From NCBI GenBank assembly GCA_003556525.1, contig PWRH01000082.1, positions 1-9,717 on the forward strand: DNA of 9,717 nt, given 5' to 3'. Origin of the DNA: Candidatus Nealsoniibacteriota bacterium. GTDB lineage: Bacteria > Patescibacteriota > Minisyncoccia > Minisyncoccales > RBG-13-42-11. Below are positions 6,991 through 9,717 of this stretch, in pieces. Numbering within the stretch: the stretch's first letter is position 1; each line of letters starts with the position of its first letter. Made by a program: the position numbers and the translations under genes. A model generated the notes under the pieces. That model was not told the origin of the DNA and searched no databases. It saw only the letters and a program-made list of their open reading frames with translations.

Positions 6991-8609
6991 AAAAATTTTT
7001 TATAATATTTTTTTTGCTAATTTTGTCGGGATTTTTTTTACCGGTTTTTGCCGAAGAAGAATTAACGCTAACGATTACTCCGCCCCTGATTAAAGCTAAT
7101 ATAAGCCCGGGAGATGTTTGGTCCAGTTCGATAAAAGTAGTCAACAACAATCCAAGAGACTTGGAGATTTTTCCCTCAGTAATGGATTTTACAAGCGGTA
7201 CTGACGGGGGAGTGGTTTTTATTAAAGAAGGAGACACCAAGGGCGGGGAAAAATTTTTATTAAGCCATTGGGTTGAAATAGACACTGAACCTATTTTAAT
7301 ACCGGCCTATCAAAGCAAGCAAGTACCTTTTACAATCAGAGTTCCTTTTGACGCAGAGCCGGGCGGAAAGTATGCCGCTATTTTAGCAGGAACCCGGCAG
7401 GCACAAGAAGATTTTTTCGGTGCAGGCATTAAAATTTCCACACTGGTTTCTTCTTTAATATTGGCTAATATTAGGGGCGATATAATCGAGGATGCCAGAA
7501 TTAGAGAATTTTCAACCGATAAAAGTTTTTATCAGGAGCCTGAAGTAAATTTTAGCCTTAGACTTGAGAATATCGGAAATATCCATATTCAGCCCCAAGG
7601 AGAAATCAGAATTTTTAACCTTTGGGGCAGAGAGAGGGGGCTGATTCCGATTAACCATCAAACCGAATATGGCAATATTTTGCCCGAAAGCATAAGAAGG
7701 TGGAATTTTTCCTGGAGAGCTGAAGATTCTATTTTAGAAGCCGGTAGATATAAAGCTGTTTTGACCTTAATATATGGAAACGAGGCCAAGCAAACCTTAT
7801 CAAGAACGGTTTATTTTTGGGTTTTACCTTTAATGCCAACCGCTTTAATTTTGGGAGGAATTATTTTATTTTTTGGCTTTATTGTTTTTACAATCAGAAT
7901 CTATGTTAGAAAAGCTGTTTTTCTTGCACAAAAAGAGGCCGGCATAACAGTAAAATCAAAAAAGACAAGATTGTCGCCCAAAGTTTTAAAAAAACCTATT
8001 TTTGAAGCAATAACCGAATTTCGTAAAAAGAAAATAAAAACAGAAAGCAGGGTTGAGTTTTTCGGTTTTTTAATAAGGCGATATTTTTTACCGGCTTTAT
8101 TTTTGTTGATATTTTTTTTAGCAATGGCGTCGGTTTTCTTTTACTTTAAAGATGTTTTAAAAGAAGCAAAAAGATTTGAAGTTGCTGTTGAGGTTGATGA
8201 GTTTTGGATGCCTGAGCCGGACCAAGCCATAGAAGAAGAAATTTTTATTGAAGAAGAGGAAATTTCTACTGAGGAAGAAGATTTTGTTGAAGAAGAGGAT
8301 TTTATTGAAGAAGAGACTGTTGAAATAATAGAAGAAGAAAGTTTAAAAGTATTGGTGTTAAACGGTTCGGGCATTACCGGTGCAGCCCTAACGGTTGGAG
8401 AAAGGCTTAAAGAACAAGGTTTTACAATAACAAATATGGCCAATGCAGATAGTTTTGATTATGAAAAAACTTTGATAAAATATAAAACAGGGAAAGAAAA
8501 AGACGCTGAACTATTAAATAATTTTTTTAACGGCTCTGCCGAACTTTTAGAAGACGAAAATCAAAACGAAGATCTGATTGTGATTATTGGAAAAGACTTT
8601 GAATTATGA
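6987..8609 (+). CDS. DUF916/DUF3324-like protein C fused to a C-terminal LytR_C domain
   Basis: The product has 540 residues. The signal peptide is cut near Ala22 (PVFA-EEE). DUF916-like residues 27-137 show ITPPLIKANISPGD, VVNNNPR, SHWVEI, RVPFDAEPGGKYAAIL. The DUF3324-like part (about 165-278) shows ARIREFSTDK, ENIGNIHIQPQG.I.I and the GRYKAVL strand. A first helix (about 282-304) leads to a basic cytoplasmic loop (305-366), then a second helix (about 367-387) returns outside. An acidic linker (403-452) follows. Residues 453-540 match LytR_C: VLVLNGSGITGAA, a G-ERLKEQGF helix, the Y-KTLIKY strand, then a DLIVIIG ending. LytR_C usually follows the catalytic domain of LytR-CpsA-Psr wall-polymer ligases, which is absent here. 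The start overlaps the previous gene and the stop overlaps the next, both as ATGA, and no Shine-Dalgarno is visible, so coupled translation is likely. Confidence 0.91.
   Translation: MKKFFIIFFLLILSGFFLPVFAEEELTLTITPPLIKANISPGDVWSSSIKVVNNNPRDLEIFPSVMDFTSGTDGGVVFIKEGDTKGGEKFLLSHWVEIDTEPILIPAYQSKQVPFTIRVPFDAEPGGKYAAILAGTRQAQEDFFGAGIKISTLVSSLILANIRGDIIEDARIREFSTDKSFYQEPEVNFSLRLENIGNIHIQPQGEIRIFNLWGRERGLIPINHQTEYGNILPESIRRWNFSWRAEDSILEAGRYKAVLTLIYGNEAKQTLSRTVYFWVLPLMPTALILGGIILFFGFIVFTIRIYVRKAVFLAQKEAGITVKSKKTRLSPKVLKKPIFEAITEFRKKKIKTESRVEFFGFLIRRYFLPALFLLIFFLAMASVFFYFKDVLKEAKRFEVAVEVDEFWMPEPDQAIEEEIFIEEEEISTEEEDFVEEEDFIEEETVEIIEEESLKVLVLNGSGITGAALTVGERLKEQGFTITNMANADSFDYEKTLIKYKTGKEKDAELLNNFFNGSAELLEDENQNEDLIVIIGKDFEL
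8232..8339 (+). repeat. Degenerate GAA-rich repeat coding an acidic linker
   Basis: Imperfect 18-21-nt units encode blocks such as IFIEEE, ISTEEE, DFVEEE, DFIEEE and EIIEEE (residues 416-451 of the fusion protein). It forms a strongly negative spacer between the second membrane helix and the LytR_C domain. The antisense Ser-rich open frame over this region is a by-product of the GAA repeats. Confidence 0.8.
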
Positions 8610-9454
8610 TTAAATATTTTTGGCGCAAAAAAAGATCAATAATAGTTATTTTGTCAGCGATAGTTTTAACTGTTGTTGGTGCAAGAGCAACCGATAATTT
8701 GGACTTTATGTTTTCCGCTTCAGTCAGAGACGGACTTGGCGAAGACGGCTCTCCTTGTCCTAGGGATATGGTTTTTGTTCTTTCTTCAGATGGCGGATTT
8801 TGTATAGACAAATATGAATCATCTGCCGGACCGAATTGCACCTATAAAGACCCGCAAAATCAAGCCCAAACCAGAGAAAATTTAAATAATCCGAATTGCA
8901 AACCCGCTTCTGTTGCAAACGCTGTTCCTTGGAGATATATTTCCCAAACCCAGGCTCAAACCGCTTGTGCTAAAGCGGGCAAAAGACTGCCTACTAACGA
9001 AGAATGGTATTTGGCAGCCTTGGGCACACCGGATCCTGATTCAGGATGGGGGGTTAATGATTGTCATGTTGCCAGTAACTGGCAATCCCAGCCCGGCCCA
9101 ACAGGCAGTGGTTCCAATTGTGTTTCTGCTGCCGGAGCTTATGATATGATCGGCAATGTTTGGGAATGGACCCAGGAAATAATTATCGACGGAGTTTATG
9201 AAGAAACAAGAGAACTTCCGGAAAGAGGCTATATTAATGTTGCAGACTCCAAAGGGTTTCCGGTTTCAACCGACCCTAATCAGCCGGATCCGAACTATAA
9301 CGAAGATTATCTTTGGATTCATTTTGAGGGAGTTAGAGCCTTTACCAGGGGAGGCTATTGGGACAACCAATCCCGGGCCGGAATTTATTCGATTTATTTA
9401 ATTTACGAACCTGCCTCTGTCGGTCCCGGAACAGGTTTTCGTTGCGTTAAATAA
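8606..9454 (+). CDS. Exported FGE-sulfatase/SUMF1-fold protein, probably non-catalytic
   Basis: The product has 282 residues. An N-terminal signal or anchor (RKKR then a hydrophobic stretch 11-25) has an Ala-Arg-Ala site at 26-28. The FGE-sulfatase fold is recognisable by FCIDKYE (65-71), VPWRYIS...C..AGKRLPTNEEW (107-134), YDMIGNVWEWTQE (179-191), TRGGYW (247-252) and the terminal GFRCVK (277-282). In true formylglycine-generating enzymes two active cysteines lie 12 and 17 residues from the RGG arginine (human Cys336/Cys341). In an ungapped comparison these positions are Gly259 and Tyr264, and no Cys lies between 173 and 279, so Cys-to-formylglycine oxidation is unlikely. Eight cysteines in all could form disulfides. 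It is ATGA-coupled to the upstream DUF916-LytR_C gene, which points to a shared envelope role, perhaps as a ligand-binding or display fold. Confidence 0.88.
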   Translation: MIKYFWRKKRSIIVILSAIVLTVVGARATDNLDFMFSASVRDGLGEDGSPCPRDMVFVLSSDGGFCIDKYESSAGPNCTYKDPQNQAQTRENLNNPNCKPASVANAVPWRYISQTQAQTACAKAGKRLPTNEEWYLAALGTPDPDSGWGVNDCHVASNWQSQPGPTGSGSNCVSAAGAYDMIGNVWEWTQEIIIDGVYEETRELPERGYINVADSKGFPVSTDPNQPDPNYNEDYLWIHFEGVRAFTRGGYWDNQSRAGIYSIYLIYEPASVGPGTGFRCVK

Positions 9455-9471
9455 TAAGGCAAAATTTAAAA

Positions 9472-9717
9472 ATGAGAAATTACGTTTTAAACATAAAAAC
9501 TTTCAATATTAAAAAAATTATTTTTTTAGGACTGTTTTGTTTTTTATTTTTCTCCTTTTTTTGTTTTGTTAGTGAAATTATTGCTTCTGAAGAAGAAGAC
9601 GCCTTGTTGGAAGATGATTTTTTAGCCCGGGAAGTAAGTATTGCCTTGGAACCTCCAACTATCACCGATATTCCCAAAAGACTGGAAATTGATGAAAACT
9701 TGTTTATAAGAGGGGTG
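9472..9717 (+). CDS. N-terminus of an exported protein, truncated by the window end
   Basis: 82 codons are visible and the frame is still open at the last base. A basic start is followed by a very hydrophobic helix (about 16-33) and a likely signal cleavage after Ala38 (SEIIA-SEEE). An acidic stretch follows (39-50), then PPTITDIPKRLEIDENLFIRGV, which resembles the first strand of an Ig-like or bacterial adhesin domain. It starts 17 nt after the preceding stop, with only a weak AAGG about 12 nt upstream, so it is probably in the same operon. The family cannot be decided from this fragment. Confidence 0.75.
   Translation, partial: MRNYVLNIKTFNIKKIIFLGLFCFLFFSFFCFVSEIIASEEEDALLEDDFLAREVSIALEPPTITDIPKRLEIDENLFIRGV

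Noticed and set aside
8141..8443. Minus-strand Ser-rich open frame of 100 codons
   Set aside because: It is the antisense image of the GAA/Glu repeat in a well-supported plus-strand gene. It has no start signal or family resemblance.
8606..9454. Active sulfatase-modifying or ergothioneine-synthesis (EgtB) enzyme
   Set aside because: The FGE cysteines are absent, and no DinB-like N-terminal domain or His-x3-His-x-Glu iron site is visible.

Overview
The window looks like a piece of a Candidate Phyla Radiation (Patescibacteria, probably Parcubacteria-like) chromosome. The DNA is AT-rich, all genes lie on the + strand and are tightly packed, and only one start has a clear Shine-Dalgarno. Nearly every product is an exported beta-rich surface or membrane protein of the styles common in that group. 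TAA, TAG and TGA all act as stops, and both ATGA overlaps use TGA, so the standard bacterial code fits and the UGA=Gly code of some CPR lineages does not. The lineage call is inference from protein style; there is no marker gene.

Layout. (1) 3-3473: the 3' part of a very large multidomain surface protein whose start lies outside the window. It carries an unusual two-helix membrane hairpin in its middle and a C-terminal domain shared with the next gene. (2) 3474-3604: a near-consensus promoter and an extremely A-rich leader. (3) 3605-4702: a secreted two-domain surface protein, apparently its own transcription unit, followed by two stem-loops, the second a strong intrinsic terminator (4773-4813). 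(4) 4855-9717: a probable operon. It holds three paralogous DUF916/DUF3324-like (WxL-interacting-protein-like) membrane-anchored proteins (4885-5985, 6025-6990, 6987-8609), an exported FGE-sulfatase-fold protein lacking the catalytic cysteines (8606-9454), and the beginning of another exported protein (9472 to the window end). Two junctions are 4-bp ATGA overlaps, which implies translational coupling.

How the parts may work together. In Firmicutes, WxL surface proteins are encoded beside DUF916/DUF3324 proteins that bind them and peptidoglycan. Here the two surface proteins share a C-terminal domain of about 175-195 residues with FG and GY-x-hydrophobic motifs and an AG-[DE]-Y ... Y ... P-V-aromatic end. 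It lies next to three DUF916-like proteins but has no WxL tryptophans and no transmembrane or LPXTG anchor. My central hypothesis is that this is a CPR counterpart of the WxL/WxLIP cell-surface system with a Tyr-variant attachment domain. One DUF916 paralog is additionally fused, through a second membrane helix and a Glu-rich linker, to a LytR_C domain. This would tie the surface complex to the cell-wall machinery. No RNA genes, CRISPR, insertion sequences or attachment sites were seen.
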